Source of the DNA: a virus
Direction: 5' to 3' (one strand)
IMG/VR virus record: IMGVR_UViG_3300028025_002279
Location: 1-57,883 of that record
Length of the DNA stretch: 57,883 bases
Shown: piece by piece, positions 40,222 to 50,168 of the stretch
Position numbering within the stretch: position 1 is the first letter of the stretch
Layout of the letters: every line of letters begins with the position of its first letter
The notes under the pieces: model-generated
The model's database searches: none
What the model saw: only the letters and a program-made list of their open reading frames with translations
What the model was told of the DNA's origin: nothing
Made by a program: the position numbers and the translations under genes

Positions 40222-41613
40222 TTAGAATCCCGATATTTTCTTCTTTTCAGCTTTTTTAGCAGCTGGTTTAGCTGTTGTCTTACTAGACTTTGGTATAGAT
40301 ACTTGACCAGACTTAAATGTTATATCTGGATTTGCCGTAACTATCCTAGTATTAAATGCTCTTGGCTGTAACTTAAAGTTTGATTCATCTTGAAGTGTTA
40401 CATCAAAGTATGGTTCAACTTTAGTTTTACCACCACCAGATATATATTTTACAGTTTTGATTGCAGATGACTTTCCTTCAGAACCCTTCATGTCAAATCC
40501 AGCAAATTGGTTAGTAACATCTGTACCTGTGAAATTTACCATACCGCCTTCTTCAGCTGCAACAGACGGTGTCTCATCCATTACAGATTTAATGATAACA
40601 GATGGATGGAACTCAGTTATTTCTGTGGCCTTGCCACCAGCAGCTCTTCTTTCTTTCTGAGCTTGAATAGTAGCCCTATCTTTTACTCTATTATATTCAT
40701 TTTCTGCGGCAGATTTATCAATAGTCTCTGCCTGTTGTTTTTTTCTATAGAATGTTAATCCAAATACCATTTCAGGAGTAACATCTGATATTCCTGTTAT
40801 ATTCGGGAAGTACTCTTTAATCTCATTAAGTCTTCTAATAGATTCTGGTGAACCATTATTTACACCTTCTTTAAGAAGCTCGTAGTCTGCTTTTATAGCA
40901 TTCGCTAATTTGGCATTAGAGCTAGCTATCTTAGGCAATACTTCTATAGTTGTTTTAGGGTCTCTACCAGAAAATTTAGTTACTCTTTCGCCATACAATG
41001 TGTTACCATTTATATCTTTCATAACAGCAACTGGCTCTCTTTTTGTATCTATATCTTTAATTCTAGCATCTGACAAATCAAGTGTCTTATTGATTGCGTC
41101 AAAGTCTATTTCTGAAGCAACTAATGGGTAATTATAAGCTGAAGATATTTTAGATGTATCTATTTGAGAAATTGGGCTAGTGTTAAGTAATGCAACTGTA
41201 CCGCTTATTTCTTCAGGAACATCATATCCTTTGAGTCTTGCTGTTTTCATGTATTCAGCATATTCTTTTTGAAAACCTGCTGCTTGCACAGACTTAGCGT
41301 ATATATCATTTAATCCAGATAAAGCATTATCTAATTGAGCTTTAGCAGCAGCTAGCTGTTCAGTTGGGGCACCACCAATATTTAGTTTAGTAAAAGCGGT
41401 AGCTGATTGTTTAAATTGGTTATATGCTTTTGTAAAGTCAGGAATGTCCATCTGCCTTAATTTACCCGGCTGATATGACTTCAAAAACTCATTAGTACTT
41501 TGTTCGGCAAAAAGGTCTAGTTGACGCTTTCTTTGAGCTGCCATTTCAAGTCCTCTGTTAATGCCTTTTGAGAATCCTGATACATCTACAAAAGATGGTC
41601 TATAAGTTGCCAT
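40222..41613 (-). CDS. Putative internal virion/ejection protein (463 aa)
   Basis: A Lys/Ala-rich, largely helical N-terminal part (FSKGINRGLEMAAQRKRQLDLFAEQSTNEFLKSY...) followed by a beta-rich end and a basic KPAAKKAEKKKISGF tail. Position between the giant protein and the 198-aa protein, with short gaps, fits a head-internal or tail-tube-extending ejection protein. Unrecognised by family. Confidence 0.7.
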   Translation of the reverse strand: MATYRPSFVDVSGFSKGINRGLEMAAQRKRQLDLFAEQSTNEFLKSYQPGKLRQMDIPDFTKAYNQFKQSATAFTKLNIGGAPTEQLAAAKAQLDNALSGLNDIYAKSVQAAGFQKEYAEYMKTARLKGYDVPEEISGTVALLNTSPISQIDTSKISSAYNYPLVASEIDFDAINKTLDLSDARIKDIDTKREPVAVMKDINGNTLYGERVTKFSGRDPKTTIEVLPKIASSNAKLANAIKADYELLKEGVNNGSPESIRRLNEIKEYFPNITGISDVTPEMVFGLTFYRKKQQAETIDKSAAENEYNRVKDRATIQAQKERRAAGGKATEITEFHPSVIIKSVMDETPSVAAEEGGMVNFTGTDVTNQFAGFDMKGSEGKSSAIKTVKYISGGGKTKVEPYFDVTLQDESNFKLQPRAFNTRIVTANPDITFKSGQVSIPKSSKTTAKPAAKKAEKKKISGF

Positions 41614-41619
41614 TTAATC

Positions 41620-42216
41620 TTATTTAGTAGTTTTCTTTTTCCCTATATTATCAAATGCACCAGTAAACATTGCTGTTCCAATAGAACTACCAAGACCAGA
41701 TAATGCATTACTAACAGCAGCATTTGCTTCTGCTCTTCTCATCCCCCAATAGTCAGCAGCCTCTTGTTGCTTTCTAAGTTCATCTTGATACTTCAATCCT
41801 CCAACCTGCATAAGAGCCTGATTAGCTCTTTCCTGATTAGCCATCATAGCTTGACCCTCCATACCAGCAAGTCTAAGACCAGCATCTTGCCCTGATTGTG
41901 CAATATCACCAATTCCTGCAAGAGCAGACCTTCTACTTCTTAATGCACCAAGTTGTGACGCTTGATTTCTAGCAGCCTGTTGTTGATACAAGCCAATAGC
42001 AGCAGATGGCAATCCCATATTAGCTTGAGCTAATCTGTTTTGTAAGGATTGAGTAATCTCTCCCGGAAGTCCCATTTGTTGAGACCTCTGAAAATTTCTC
42101 TCTAGCTCTTTGCTAGCTCTTCTTGCTTTACCGCTGAAGATATTGTTTTCGCCAAAAAAAAGTGGAGCAGCTGATGCTGCCATACTAAGTCCGGCCATGA
42201 TTGCTGGTAGTGCCAT
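41620..42216 (-). CDS. T7 gp14-like internal virion protein candidate (198 aa)
   Basis: Ala/Gln/Gly-rich. N-terminal hydrophobic MALPAIMAGLSMAASAAPLFF, long helical middle (QSLQNRLAQANMGLPSAAIGLYQQQAARNQASQLGALRSRRSALAGIG...) and a C-terminal LSGLGSSIGTAMFTGAF hydrophobic part. This resembles small podovirus internal proteins that insert in the host membrane during DNA entry. It has a 6-base gap to the 463-aa gene and a 2-base gap to the 1152-aa gene. Confidence 0.72.
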   Translation of the reverse strand: MALPAIMAGLSMAASAAPLFFGENNIFSGKARRASKELERNFQRSQQMGLPGEITQSLQNRLAQANMGLPSAAIGLYQQQAARNQASQLGALRSRRSALAGIGDIAQSGQDAGLRLAGMEGQAMMANQERANQALMQVGGLKYQDELRKQQEAADYWGMRRAEANAAVSNALSGLGSSIGTAMFTGAFDNIGKKKTTK

Positions 42217-42218
42217 AA

Positions 42219-45200
42219 CTATCTATTATAAAAAGGTTCTAAAATTGATGATTCTATATAATACAAATTTACGAATTCATTGCCATTAACTGGTGATAAT
42301 TTAATTCTTAGCCAGTTTCCCTTCAATACGTTACCATTATACAGCCCACCCGTGCTCGCAGCATCCCTCTTAAACGCTACGTGTATCTTATCATCCTTAA
42401 ATATAAAGTCAGATGGTTGTAAGCTAGAAGTCTGAGACAGGTTGGTTGTTATATCTCCAGCTGTTGCAGGAGCCCATACTTTATTAGCCAACATCGTCAA
42501 GGTATTATACCTCTTCTTTATCTGAGGGAACTGATTCAATAAAAGAGTTAGAGATGGCTTATACTGAACACCGTAGAAATTACAATAGTTTGTAGTATTA
42601 TCATGAGTATACAATATTCCATTCTTCCATGATATAACCACATTTTCTGCTGTTGTCATCCATTCTGGACTAAAACTATAAAATGAAGTATAAGCGTTTC
42701 TGAACTCATTAAAGCCAAAAGTATATGGCTGGCTCTTATCATCTCCAGCAGCACTCTCCTGCATACAGGTAACAAACTCCTCGTTAAATTGGTCGTATAC
42801 GCCAAGTATCTTAGCCTTACCCTGACCAGTAATATTATTTCTTGTCTTATTATACTTAACTATAAGTGGTGTTAGGAAGAAGTGAGCCTTATACAGCTCT
42901 GTTATTGGAGTAAGTCCGTCAGCACTTAGTCTTACTTGACAACCTCTAACTGGGTCTGTGAAGTAGTCTGCTTGAGCAGATGAAGCTAAAGAACAGAACT
43001 GACCCCCTATGCCATAGTCTCCTAAATAATACTGAATCTTATTGATAATCTCAGCACTCTGTGATAAAACCCCATTACCATCAACAGTCTGTACTACGTT
43101 CTGTAATACAGGTACAACTCCACATGCCCTATTTTGAAATACCCTAAGCTGCCTACCCCTAATCTTCAATCTTTGTATATCTCCTTTCTCTCTATCGTAT
43201 TCATCAAAGTTTGCTGCATAGAACCTATTTGTTAGGTTTATATTTGTACCAGATTGATAATCAAGAGAATATCTAACTAAAGTAGGATAGTATTCTTCCT
43301 TGGCATATTCATCAACAACTAGAGGTCTTCCATTTCCATCAAACTTAGAATTATACTTGTCAGACATTGATTTATCTAAAATCCATTGTCCTTCTCTTAA
43401 TCTGCTATATATATCTCCCCTAAAGAATTTAAAAATAGCTGGTAACGTACTTGTTTGAGATTGAACTGAACTGGAATGATATCTGTTTACTCCATCATTA
43501 ATAACAGAATATGTTTCACCAAACTCATAAAATACCTGTGTTTCTTCGTTGGAGTTTATAGTAGGAGAGTAGACTTCTATATAATATATCTTATACCCGA
43601 CTGTTCCAAAGTTTGTCATAGTTAGAGAGTCGTATGGTATTTTAAGCCAAGTCCTATCTCTGGGTGGAGGTGCAGATGTTGTGATATCATTACTGTTAAC
43701 TATACTATAAACAGGATAATCTGATACAGTTGCCGTGCCATTTTTTAATCCAATTATACGAACCCTATCACCTTTTGTAAACCCATATGGAGAATATCCT
43801 GATTTATTATTTTGATAGTCTGTTATATCTAAATAAGCATAAACAGATGCTGCATCTTTGTAAGTATCTGAAGTTACTATAGTTTTAAATTCAGACACAG
43901 TTAAATTAGTAGTTCTTACAAATGAGAAGTATTTAGCCCATGATGGAGCCTGATGACTTACACTAAATTCAATAAGCGGTATAGTTAACTGTGTACCAGA
44001 CAAGTCAGAAGATGATATCTCCGGAGTAATTACACTCATAGAGTCAGACGTAGTTACACCATTTGTTACTCCATTCTCGTCAAAATAACATATACCAAAA
44101 GAGTATCTTGACTTATGCTTATAACAAGCTGTATTTACACCTGTTGGGTCAGCAGGCAATGTTCCTCCACCAGCATATGTATATACAAAGTTGTATGAAT
44201 CAAGTATCCAAGCTTTATTCACACTATTAAATCCAATCTTAACACCTCTTTTTCCATTAAATTCACCGGGTTCTACAAGTTGCAAAGCAAATACTGAGCT
44301 AGCTAAACCATAGTTCTGTAGTGTTACATTAGAAGTAAGTTGTGAAACAAGTATAGTCTCTAAAGATGCTAAATTATTTTGTCCAGCAGTTAATGTTGGT
44401 ATGCTTATTGTAACGGTAACAGATTCAATACCTGCTCCTATATCTCTTCTAAATGATAGAGAAAATGTATACGAATCTCCTACGTTTGGAGTTCCATTAA
44501 ATATTATATAGTGATTTCCGTTAGTTGCATTATATACAGGATAATACGAGAACGTATACCTATTATAAGATGCCATTGTAAGATTATTTGTCGTGTTTGT
44601 ATTTGCGACAAGACTTAATGACTGTGTTACTGAAGGCGTAATAGATGATGTTCTTCCCTCTGTAATACCACCATATATCAATGTATTACCATTTAAAAGC
44701 TCCTGTGTATTAGCCTTAATTGGAACATAGTCAAATAGTTGACTGGATTCTGCTACATCAATACTTGGATACGCCTCAGTATTATAGAACTTATACTCAT
44801 ATTCTGAATTATCTGGTATACCATTCTTTATAATTGTTTTTACAAGAAAAGAATCAGAGAATACATTATCAATACTTTCCCTAGCCACAATTTCTATTGA
44901 TTTTACATCAGCATCACCTGTCTGATATTTTATTGATATTCTATTGTTTTTAGTATTACTTATTTCATTTGCAATAGCATCAACATCAGCAGGTGCAAAT
45001 AATCTACTCCAAGGACTAAATGTAGACTTTGTATTGTCTTTATACACCCATCTATATCTAAACTGATATAGCTTACTTCTTAAATTATTAATATTTGTAG
45101 AAATGTCATCTTCATATTTACATATAGGAGATAAAAGAGGCATTGGCCTAGCAACAGTCAAATACTTCTTTTTCCAGTTTCCATTATATGTCTTATTTAC

Positions 45201-45677
45201 AGCTTCAGCTTCTTTTATATTCAACTTCATTGGAGGATTATTCCTGTCTGTCCAGTGAAGTATATCCCCATCTGTTTCTGTTCTATATAAAACATTTATA
45301 GATGCTATTGGATAATCTGGGCTGAAACTAAATAGAGGTTCAGTAGACAAAGAATCTATTTTAGACATCAGCAAAGTGCTTATAGTTTTAGTTATTGTAC
45401 TATAAACAAATATTGCATCAAATCCATTAGAATTATATACGAAGTAAAACAAACGTTGCTTCAACTCATCATAGTAAGAACCAATACATACATTATTTCC
45501 AGCCTGAAGTCCTACATTTGTAATAGCTTGATTTCCCGGAATACTCTCAGCAGACATCTCTCCCGGATTACCCTTAAATAAAACATTAAAGGCTTCCCTA
45601 TGGTGAGTTGACGGCATGCCCTCATTTGGGTCATCCAAATTCATAACTCCTGAAAACAATTTTCTTTCAATCTTCAT
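42219..45677 (-). CDS. Large tail/muzzle-like structural protein (1152 aa)
   Basis: Starts MKIERKLFSGVMNLDDPNEG. It has a beta-propeller-like N-terminal region with blades such as RLFYFVYNSNGFDAIFVYS and ADGDILHWTDRNNPPMKLNI-type segments (the last at about residues 135-155). Long beta-rich regions follow. The YFVYNS... and LHWTD..NPP motifs resemble the large tail protein (muzzle or stabilisation protein) of crAss-like podoviruses. It probably forms the distal tail nozzle. Family placement is by recall of motif texture. Confidence 0.75.
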   Translation of the reverse strand: MKIERKLFSGVMNLDDPNEGMPSTHHREAFNVLFKGNPGEMSAESIPGNQAITNVGLQAGNNVCIGSYYDELKQRLFYFVYNSNGFDAIFVYSTITKTISTLLMSKIDSLSTEPLFSFSPDYPIASINVLYRTETDGDILHWTDRNNPPMKLNIKEAEAVNKTYNGNWKKKYLTVARPMPLLSPICKYEDDISTNINNLRSKLYQFRYRWVYKDNTKSTFSPWSRLFAPADVDAIANEISNTKNNRISIKYQTGDADVKSIEIVARESIDNVFSDSFLVKTIIKNGIPDNSEYEYKFYNTEAYPSIDVAESSQLFDYVPIKANTQELLNGNTLIYGGITEGRTSSITPSVTQSLSLVANTNTTNNLTMASYNRYTFSYYPVYNATNGNHYIIFNGTPNVGDSYTFSLSFRRDIGAGIESVTVTISIPTLTAGQNNLASLETILVSQLTSNVTLQNYGLASSVFALQLVEPGEFNGKRGVKIGFNSVNKAWILDSYNFVYTYAGGGTLPADPTGVNTACYKHKSRYSFGICYFDENGVTNGVTTSDSMSVITPEISSSDLSGTQLTIPLIEFSVSHQAPSWAKYFSFVRTTNLTVSEFKTIVTSDTYKDAASVYAYLDITDYQNNKSGYSPYGFTKGDRVRIIGLKNGTATVSDYPVYSIVNSNDITTSAPPPRDRTWLKIPYDSLTMTNFGTVGYKIYYIEVYSPTINSNEETQVFYEFGETYSVINDGVNRYHSSSVQSQTSTLPAIFKFFRGDIYSRLREGQWILDKSMSDKYNSKFDGNGRPLVVDEYAKEEYYPTLVRYSLDYQSGTNINLTNRFYAANFDEYDREKGDIQRLKIRGRQLRVFQNRACGVVPVLQNVVQTVDGNGVLSQSAEIINKIQYYLGDYGIGGQFCSLASSAQADYFTDPVRGCQVRLSADGLTPITELYKAHFFLTPLIVKYNKTRNNITGQGKAKILGVYDQFNEEFVTCMQESAAGDDKSQPYTFGFNEFRNAYTSFYSFSPEWMTTAENVVISWKNGILYTHDNTTNYCNFYGVQYKPSLTLLLNQFPQIKKRYNTLTMLANKVWAPATAGDITTNLSQTSSLQPSDFIFKDDKIHVAFKRDAASTGGLYNGNVLKGNWLRIKLSPVNGNEFVNLYYIESSILEPFYNR

Positions 45678-45678
45678 C

Positions 45679-46449
45679 TTATGCTTTTGCTACGAGTTTT
45701 TGACCCATCCTGATAACTTCATTGGCATCCCAAGGAGTTACAGGGTTTACTCTAAGTCTTGCCAACCTTTTCTGGTTGTAAAATTCTTTTCTTCTAAGCT
45801 GTTTCTCGCCCATATTCACTCTACGTCCAGATGGCAACATTTCAATGTCCTTCCAAGCAATATATGATAAAACAGCTTCTCTAACTTGAATAGGAATCTT
45901 ATAGTCTACATCATCTGCCGGAGATGATAAGTATTCCATAACAACATAAGTGTATGGAAAATTATTATCTAGATAAAGAATTCCTTCATCTTCAGATATA
46001 TCAAACTCTCCAGCAGCATTTAATATTGCTCCAGCACCAAATATGTTTACATATCTAGCACCATCAAAGTAATTAACAAACGCCAAATCTTGTAACCTAT
46101 AAGAATTAGTTTCTGTATTATCCGTGTTATTAGATAGCCTATCATTTTGGTCAATCTTATATGCAGTAAGATTAGGATTACGTCTAAGAGTAGAAACCTC
46201 ACCATCCGAATTAAATACACCAACTTTTGAAAACCCAACATAATCAGATGGAAGATTTACAGTTTTATTTGCGTTTACTAATAGTTTTACTGTTTTAGGA
46301 GTTGCGTGGACATCCATTCCAACTTCCTCTACACCTCTAACACCAATAGTCCAGAGTCTTCTAAATTCTGCTGTAGTAAGCTTGGCTTGGTCAATATATT
46401 GATATATAACCTCAGCAAGACCTAGCCATTGTGCGGTATCCATTGCCAT
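45679..46449 (-). CDS. Ring/connector protein (256 aa)
   Basis: Helical start (TAQWLGLAEVIYQYIDQAKLTTAEFRRLWTIGVRGVEEVGMDV), beta-rich middle (TVKLLVNANKTVNLPSDYVGFSKVG...) and a C-terminal AVLSYIAWKDIEMLPSGRRVNMGEKQLRRKEFYNQKRLARLR helix pair. The NLPSDYV...KVGV pattern with a helix containing IA.KD....R is common to podovirus tail-tube or ring proteins in Bacteroidetes phages. Neighbours are other connector-sized proteins. Confidence 0.72.
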   Translation of the reverse strand: MAMDTAQWLGLAEVIYQYIDQAKLTTAEFRRLWTIGVRGVEEVGMDVHATPKTVKLLVNANKTVNLPSDYVGFSKVGVFNSDGEVSTLRRNPNLTAYKIDQNDRLSNNTDNTETNSYRLQDLAFVNYFDGARYVNIFGAGAILNAAGEFDISEDEGILYLDNNFPYTYVVMEYLSSPADDVDYKIPIQVREAVLSYIAWKDIEMLPSGRRVNMGEKQLRRKEFYNQKRLARLRVNPVTPWDANEVIRMGQKLVAKA

Positions 46450-46454
46450 ATTAT

Positions 46455-47078
46455 TTATTTAGTATCGAGGCCATCAGAAGTAGTATCTTCAGGCATCTGT
46501 TTTCTAATTCTTAATTGATTCATTATCCAGTTAATCATATCAGATATAAACTCAGGTGGAACATTAAGTTCTGCAGTTTTATCTGAATTTTCAGCTGTTA
46601 CCATTCTCACAATAGCAAATTTTCCAACTAGGTTTACATAGCTTTTAAACCAAAGCTTATTACCTTCTGCCCAATAAAATATTTTACTAGGAGGAGTTTT
46701 AACCTGTTGAATGTAATCTAACTCACGAGGGGAGATAGGAATTGGGGCTTTTGCAAGACCTGTGTTTACGGGAAATGTAACCGTAGATATCCCATATCCT
46801 CTCGAAAGACCCAATGGTGGGTGGGGTAACGTAGTAGAGTAATATCCAGTATCGTTATCTTTAACAATAGCCAAATTCTTAAATGTAGAATAGAATGCAT
46901 CACCAATGCTTTCTATATCGTCTATTTTTATAGAGTCTGTATAGTTTACCTTAGCAAAGTATGCTATAGCTTGATTAATGTATTGATTTACCTCATTCTC
47001 AGTAAGATTTGCATCGTCACTAGGAATTCCACCATAGTACATTCTTCTTATCTGCTCTATGAGTACCTTCCTTGTCAT
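46455..47078 (-). CDS. Ring/connector protein (207 aa)
   Basis: A 207-aa protein. The helical N-terminus (MTRKVLIEQIRRMYYGGIPSDDANLTENEVNQYINQAIAYFAKVNY) and beta centre with LPHPPLGLSRGYGI and SPRELDYI motifs resemble head-completion or ring proteins of crAss-like phages. It overlaps the upstream gene by 4 bases and leads the 256-aa ring gene by 5 bases. Confidence 0.7.
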   Translation of the reverse strand: MTRKVLIEQIRRMYYGGIPSDDANLTENEVNQYINQAIAYFAKVNYTDSIKIDDIESIGDAFYSTFKNLAIVKDNDTGYYSTTLPHPPLGLSRGYGISTVTFPVNTGLAKAPIPISPRELDYIQQVKTPPSKIFYWAEGNKLWFKSYVNLVGKFAIVRMVTAENSDKTAELNVPPEFISDMINWIMNQLRIRKQMPEDTTSDGLDTK

Positions 47079-47743
47079 AATCCATCATTTTTTATGAATT
47101 GTGAAGCTCTTACGAGGTCACCATCTTTCAAGTTAATTCCAATGATTCCAATTGCCCTATATATAATCTCGTATAAGTCAGATTCTGCCCACTCAATGTC
47201 TGCGTTAGCAGCAGGAAGGCTATTAGCAGCATCATATACTAACGCTCCAGTATAAGCCCACTTAAGCTCAGAAGGGTTCCTAATGTAGCTTAATTTTGCT
47301 GTAGTTAGTGTACTTGGATAAAACTTATAGTTAGCACCAATTTCATAGTATATTGGCTCTGTACTTGATGGAGCATCAATAGCATTTCCAACAAAAGAAG
47401 ATATTTTATCTTCTGAAACATATCTAACAGCATAGTCATCGTCAACAGTTCTTATAGCAACTGTCTTATACAGATTAGCTGGCTTAGAAGCTGTTTGTGA
47501 TGTTATAGTGAGAGTAGACTCTATTAAAAAACCTGATAATGTATCAGCTATAATTGCTGATGTTGACATACCTACTGGATTCTTTGGGTTTCTATTAGGA
47601 CCACCTGTATCATCAGTCAAAAAAGACAGATATTGGTTTTGAGCCATATTGATAACCATGTTGAAGTCGTCGGGAGACAGATACGTCCCCTGATACTTGT
47701 CTACTAGGTAAGAGACAATTTTATATACCTTATCTATAGTCAT
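47075..47743 (-). CDS. Head-tail connector-like protein (222 aa)
   Basis: I use ATG at 47743 (MTIDKVYKIVSYLVDKYQGT...), because the longer ORF would run through the promoter box and terminator. N-terminal helices with YLSPDDFNMVINMAQNQYLSFL, then beta-rich regions with LKWAYTGALVYDAANSLPAANADIEW and a C-terminal YEIIYRAIGIIGINLKDGDLV helix. This pattern is typical of podovirus head-tail connector proteins. It is the first gene of a unit started by the TATATTTG box 4 bases upstream. Confidence 0.72.
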   Translation of the reverse strand: MTIDKVYKIVSYLVDKYQGTYLSPDDFNMVINMAQNQYLSFLTDDTGGPNRNPKNPVGMSTSAIIADTLSGFLIESTLTITSQTASKPANLYKTVAIRTVDDDYAVRYVSEDKISSFVGNAIDAPSSTEPIYYEIGANYKFYPSTLTTAKLSYIRNPSELKWAYTGALVYDAANSLPAANADIEWAESDLYEIIYRAIGIIGINLKDGDLVRASQFIKNDGL

Positions 47744-47747
47744 AGTG

Positions 47748-47755
47748 CAAATATA
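47748..47755 (-). promoter_or_regulatory. Putative -7 box TATATTTG for connector operon
   Basis: On the minus strand TATATTTG is only 4 bases before the ATG at 47743 and immediately after a terminator, so the connector and tail genes can be transcribed separately from the capsid gene, with a nearly leaderless mRNA. Confidence 0.6.
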
Positions 47756-47757
47756 AA

Positions 47758-47788
47758 CAAAAATCCCTCTGCCAAGAATGGCAAAGGG
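47758..47788 (-). terminator. Intrinsic terminator
   Basis: On the minus strand CCCTTTGCCA (47788-47779) pairs with TGGCAGAGGG (47774-47765), 10 bp with one U-G, followed by ATTTTTG. It ends the unit of the 301-aa gene. Confidence 0.88.
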
Positions 47789-47824
47789 AATAACCAATCA
47801 AACCATATGAAACACGAAGCTATG

Positions 47825-48730
47825 TTAGTCAGCCATACTTTTTAGCTGCATATAAAATTCTTTACCTTTCTCTGTTAAACACAACTCAGCCAAATGTTTG
47901 ACCGCATCTTCATTGTCTGGTATTTGGGAAATAAACTTCTTTGTATCTCCCCAGATTGCCTGACCTTTGCTTGTGCTTAAATCAATTAAGTTTAAGGCAA
48001 TTGCTTTCTTAATTACATATTGGACTTTAACAAGTGGGTTATTATAAGTATTTATAAAAGTATCAGGGTAGCTTTCAGCATAACTCAAATAGTCTACCCT
48101 AATTGCCTTTTCACCCCTGTTCTCACCAAACTGATTTTTCTGTCTAACTCCTAAAAACTCAGCATGTGGATACATTATCTCAACAGGAGCATCCATTGCT
48201 AGTTTCATTGCAGACATTCTAACTTCCGCCTTATTGATAGCCTGCTCTTCCTGTTCTTCAAAATTTACTATCGTATATACTGGCAAAACATGCTCCATTC
48301 TGTTCTTCTTCTTATTATACATATTACTGCTAGTAAGAAATTTAACTAATGATGTTTTGTTAGCAGGTACTCTAAGGATACCATTTACAAACCTAATCTG
48401 AGGCATAGAGTTCTTTTTATTATCAGAAAGATGCTCTTGCTCATCAACAAAAATAGTATTTACACCCTCTAGGTATCTTATATTTCTTTCTGTCTTGGTT
48501 TCTTCATCAAAGATGATGTCCGTATTTCTTAAAAAGTAATTTTCTGGATATGGACTTTTTCCGGGACTTGCGTAGTATACTTTATTCACTAGTTGAAATA
48601 TGTATTCTGTTGGCTCTCTCTTCTTAGGTGATTCTATTACTACGTTAGGGAATTCTGAAACTTCTACATTAGATACAACATCTACTATGTTGCCATTTTC
48701 GTCTAAAGTCTTCTTGTTTTGCTTTGCCAT
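47825..48730 (-). CDS. Virion-associated protein downstream of capsid (301 aa)
   Basis: Begins MAKQNKKTLDENGNIVDVVS. Beta-rich N-terminal half with FQLVNKVYYASPGKSPYPENYFLRNTDIIFDEETKTERNIRYLEG and VNGILRVPANKTSLVKFL. Helical C-terminal half. It follows the capsid gene across a terminator and promoter. Proteins of this length in this place in Bacteroidetes podoviruses are unassigned structural proteins, perhaps capsid-decorating. Confidence 0.7.
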   Translation of the reverse strand: MAKQNKKTLDENGNIVDVVSNVEVSEFPNVVIESPKKREPTEYIFQLVNKVYYASPGKSPYPENYFLRNTDIIFDEETKTERNIRYLEGVNTIFVDEQEHLSDNKKNSMPQIRFVNGILRVPANKTSLVKFLTSSNMYNKKKNRMEHVLPVYTIVNFEEQEEQAINKAEVRMSAMKLAMDAPVEIMYPHAEFLGVRQKNQFGENRGEKAIRVDYLSYAESYPDTFINTYNNPLVKVQYVIKKAIALNLIDLSTSKGQAIWGDTKKFISQIPDNEDAVKHLAELCLTEKGKEFYMQLKSMAD

Positions 48731-48751
48731 GGTTTTATTTTTTGGTTAACG

Positions 48752-48759
48752 CAAAGATA
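48752..48759 (-). promoter_or_regulatory. Putative -7 box TATCTTTG
   Basis: On the minus strand TATCTTTG lies 21 bases before the ATG at 48730 and 2 bases after the capsid terminator T tract. A TTTG lies 15 bases upstream, inside the terminator loop, which is shorter than normal spacing. Confidence 0.55.
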
Positions 48760-48761
48760 GT

Positions 48762-48790
48762 AAAAAGCCCCGAACAAAATGTTCAGGGCT
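48762..48790 (-). terminator. Intrinsic terminator after capsid gene
   Basis: On the minus strand AGCCCTGAACA (48790-48780) pairs with TGTTCGGGGCT (48776-48766), 11 bp with one U-G around a 3-base loop, followed by TTTT. It ends the capsid transcript and likely stabilises its 3' end. Confidence 0.9.
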
Positions 48791-48822
48791 AATTACTGTT
48801 ATTAGATAATTTAATCCAATAA

Positions 48823-50142
48823 TTATCTTACAGTGATGTACTGGTTTGCACCAAATACTTGGATACCACAGTAAGACATATGATGGACATTCAATTCCAT
48901 TTTATCGCTGGTTGGAACCTTAGCAAGAGCACCAGTTTCCCAAACCTTGATTTCTTTACCCGGCTCAACTTCATTGTAAACAATACGAAGTGAAGGGATT
49001 TTATCGCCACTCTGTGCATCACGACCATCTTTCATAGGAATCAAAAGACCACTATTCTTATAGTACTCAGATGCAGGAGCAACTCCATAAACAGCTTCTG
49101 CGTTGAATGGAAGGTACTTCTTAAGATGGAAAGTAATACCATCAATCTTGATAGAATCAAAACCATACTTAATAGCTACTTCAGATGAACCACCAACAGA
49201 TGCCCACTGAATAGCACCAGCTGTATAAGCTGCAAACAATCCATCATCAACATAAGAACGCATGTAAGAATCCATCAAGAAATGGTATTCTTGAGCACCA
49301 CCGTTGAAATCAGCAAGACGAGCAAGAGCGTGGAAATGGGTAATACCAAAGTTTGACGCTTGGTCCCATGCGCTATACACTTGACCACTAGCTTCAACTT
49401 GAGGGATAAGACCTGTAGAACCTGTAGCTCCTTGTGGCTTACCGAACATCAACTTGAATTCTTTGTTGTTCATGAAACGACGAACAGACTCATCCAAACC
49501 TTTATAGGTGTAGTAAGGTGAACCGTTTACTTCGAACCACAATTCTTCAATTTTAGCTCTATCACTGATAGTAAAATCTTCACGAATCTCAGTTGTGTAG
49601 AACAACTTCTCTTCAGTAAGTTCTGCGATAGTGTCAAACTTAGTAGATGCTTCACCAGCTTCTGCAATACCTCTAAATACTAAGAAGTCATTTGCAAGCA
49701 ATGTAGCATTGATAAGCTCTGTGCTATCAAATGGAGTCATTACGAAAATGTTCGGATAGGTAGAGATGCTAGTAACCTTGTACTGCTTACCATTCTTTGC
49801 ATTCTCAAGAACCTCACCTACACGGATTGGACTTCTAGAGCTAGAAATAGAAGAAGCATCAATTGTTACAGTAGCTGTAGCTCCAGCTGAAGCACCACCT
49901 GTGAAAGAAGCAACCTTCACGTTATCATGAAGCTTACCACGAGATTCGAAGTGACCGAATTTTCTTGAAGGAACTGTAGCCTTCATACCCAATGCTTCAA
50001 GCAATTGAGCGTAGTTTTGTGCACCGTACTTATCAACGAATTGGTTGTAGTACTGAGGCTTAAGGATAGATAAGTCAGAAACAAACTGGCGTTGTACGCC
50101 TGCGTTGTTTGTTGAAACACCACCCGGTTGTAATACTGGCAT
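48823..50142 (-). CDS. Major capsid protein (439 aa)
   Basis: Begins MPVLQPGGVSTNNAGVQRQF. Long extended N-arm, then a beta/alpha mix with SFTGGASAGATATVTIDASS, a helical stretch around ESVRRFMNNKEFKLMFGKPQGA, and a C-terminal SYCGIQVFGANQYITVR. The length, a scaffold-like gene directly upstream and a strong terminator directly downstream all fit the HK97-fold major capsid protein. No cleavage site is obvious. The fold assignment is inferred from context and composition. Confidence 0.82.
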   Translation of the reverse strand: MPVLQPGGVSTNNAGVQRQFVSDLSILKPQYYNQFVDKYGAQNYAQLLEALGMKATVPSRKFGHFESRGKLHDNVKVASFTGGASAGATATVTIDASSISSSRSPIRVGEVLENAKNGKQYKVTSISTYPNIFVMTPFDSTELINATLLANDFLVFRGIAEAGEASTKFDTIAELTEEKLFYTTEIREDFTISDRAKIEELWFEVNGSPYYTYKGLDESVRRFMNNKEFKLMFGKPQGATGSTGLIPQVEASGQVYSAWDQASNFGITHFHALARLADFNGGAQEYHFLMDSYMRSYVDDGLFAAYTAGAIQWASVGGSSEVAIKYGFDSIKIDGITFHLKKYLPFNAEAVYGVAPASEYYKNSGLLIPMKDGRDAQSGDKIPSLRIVYNEVEPGKEIKVWETGALAKVPTSDKMELNVHHMSYCGIQVFGANQYITVR

Positions 50143-50168
50143 AGTAATTTATTTTATTTTGTTAAAAT

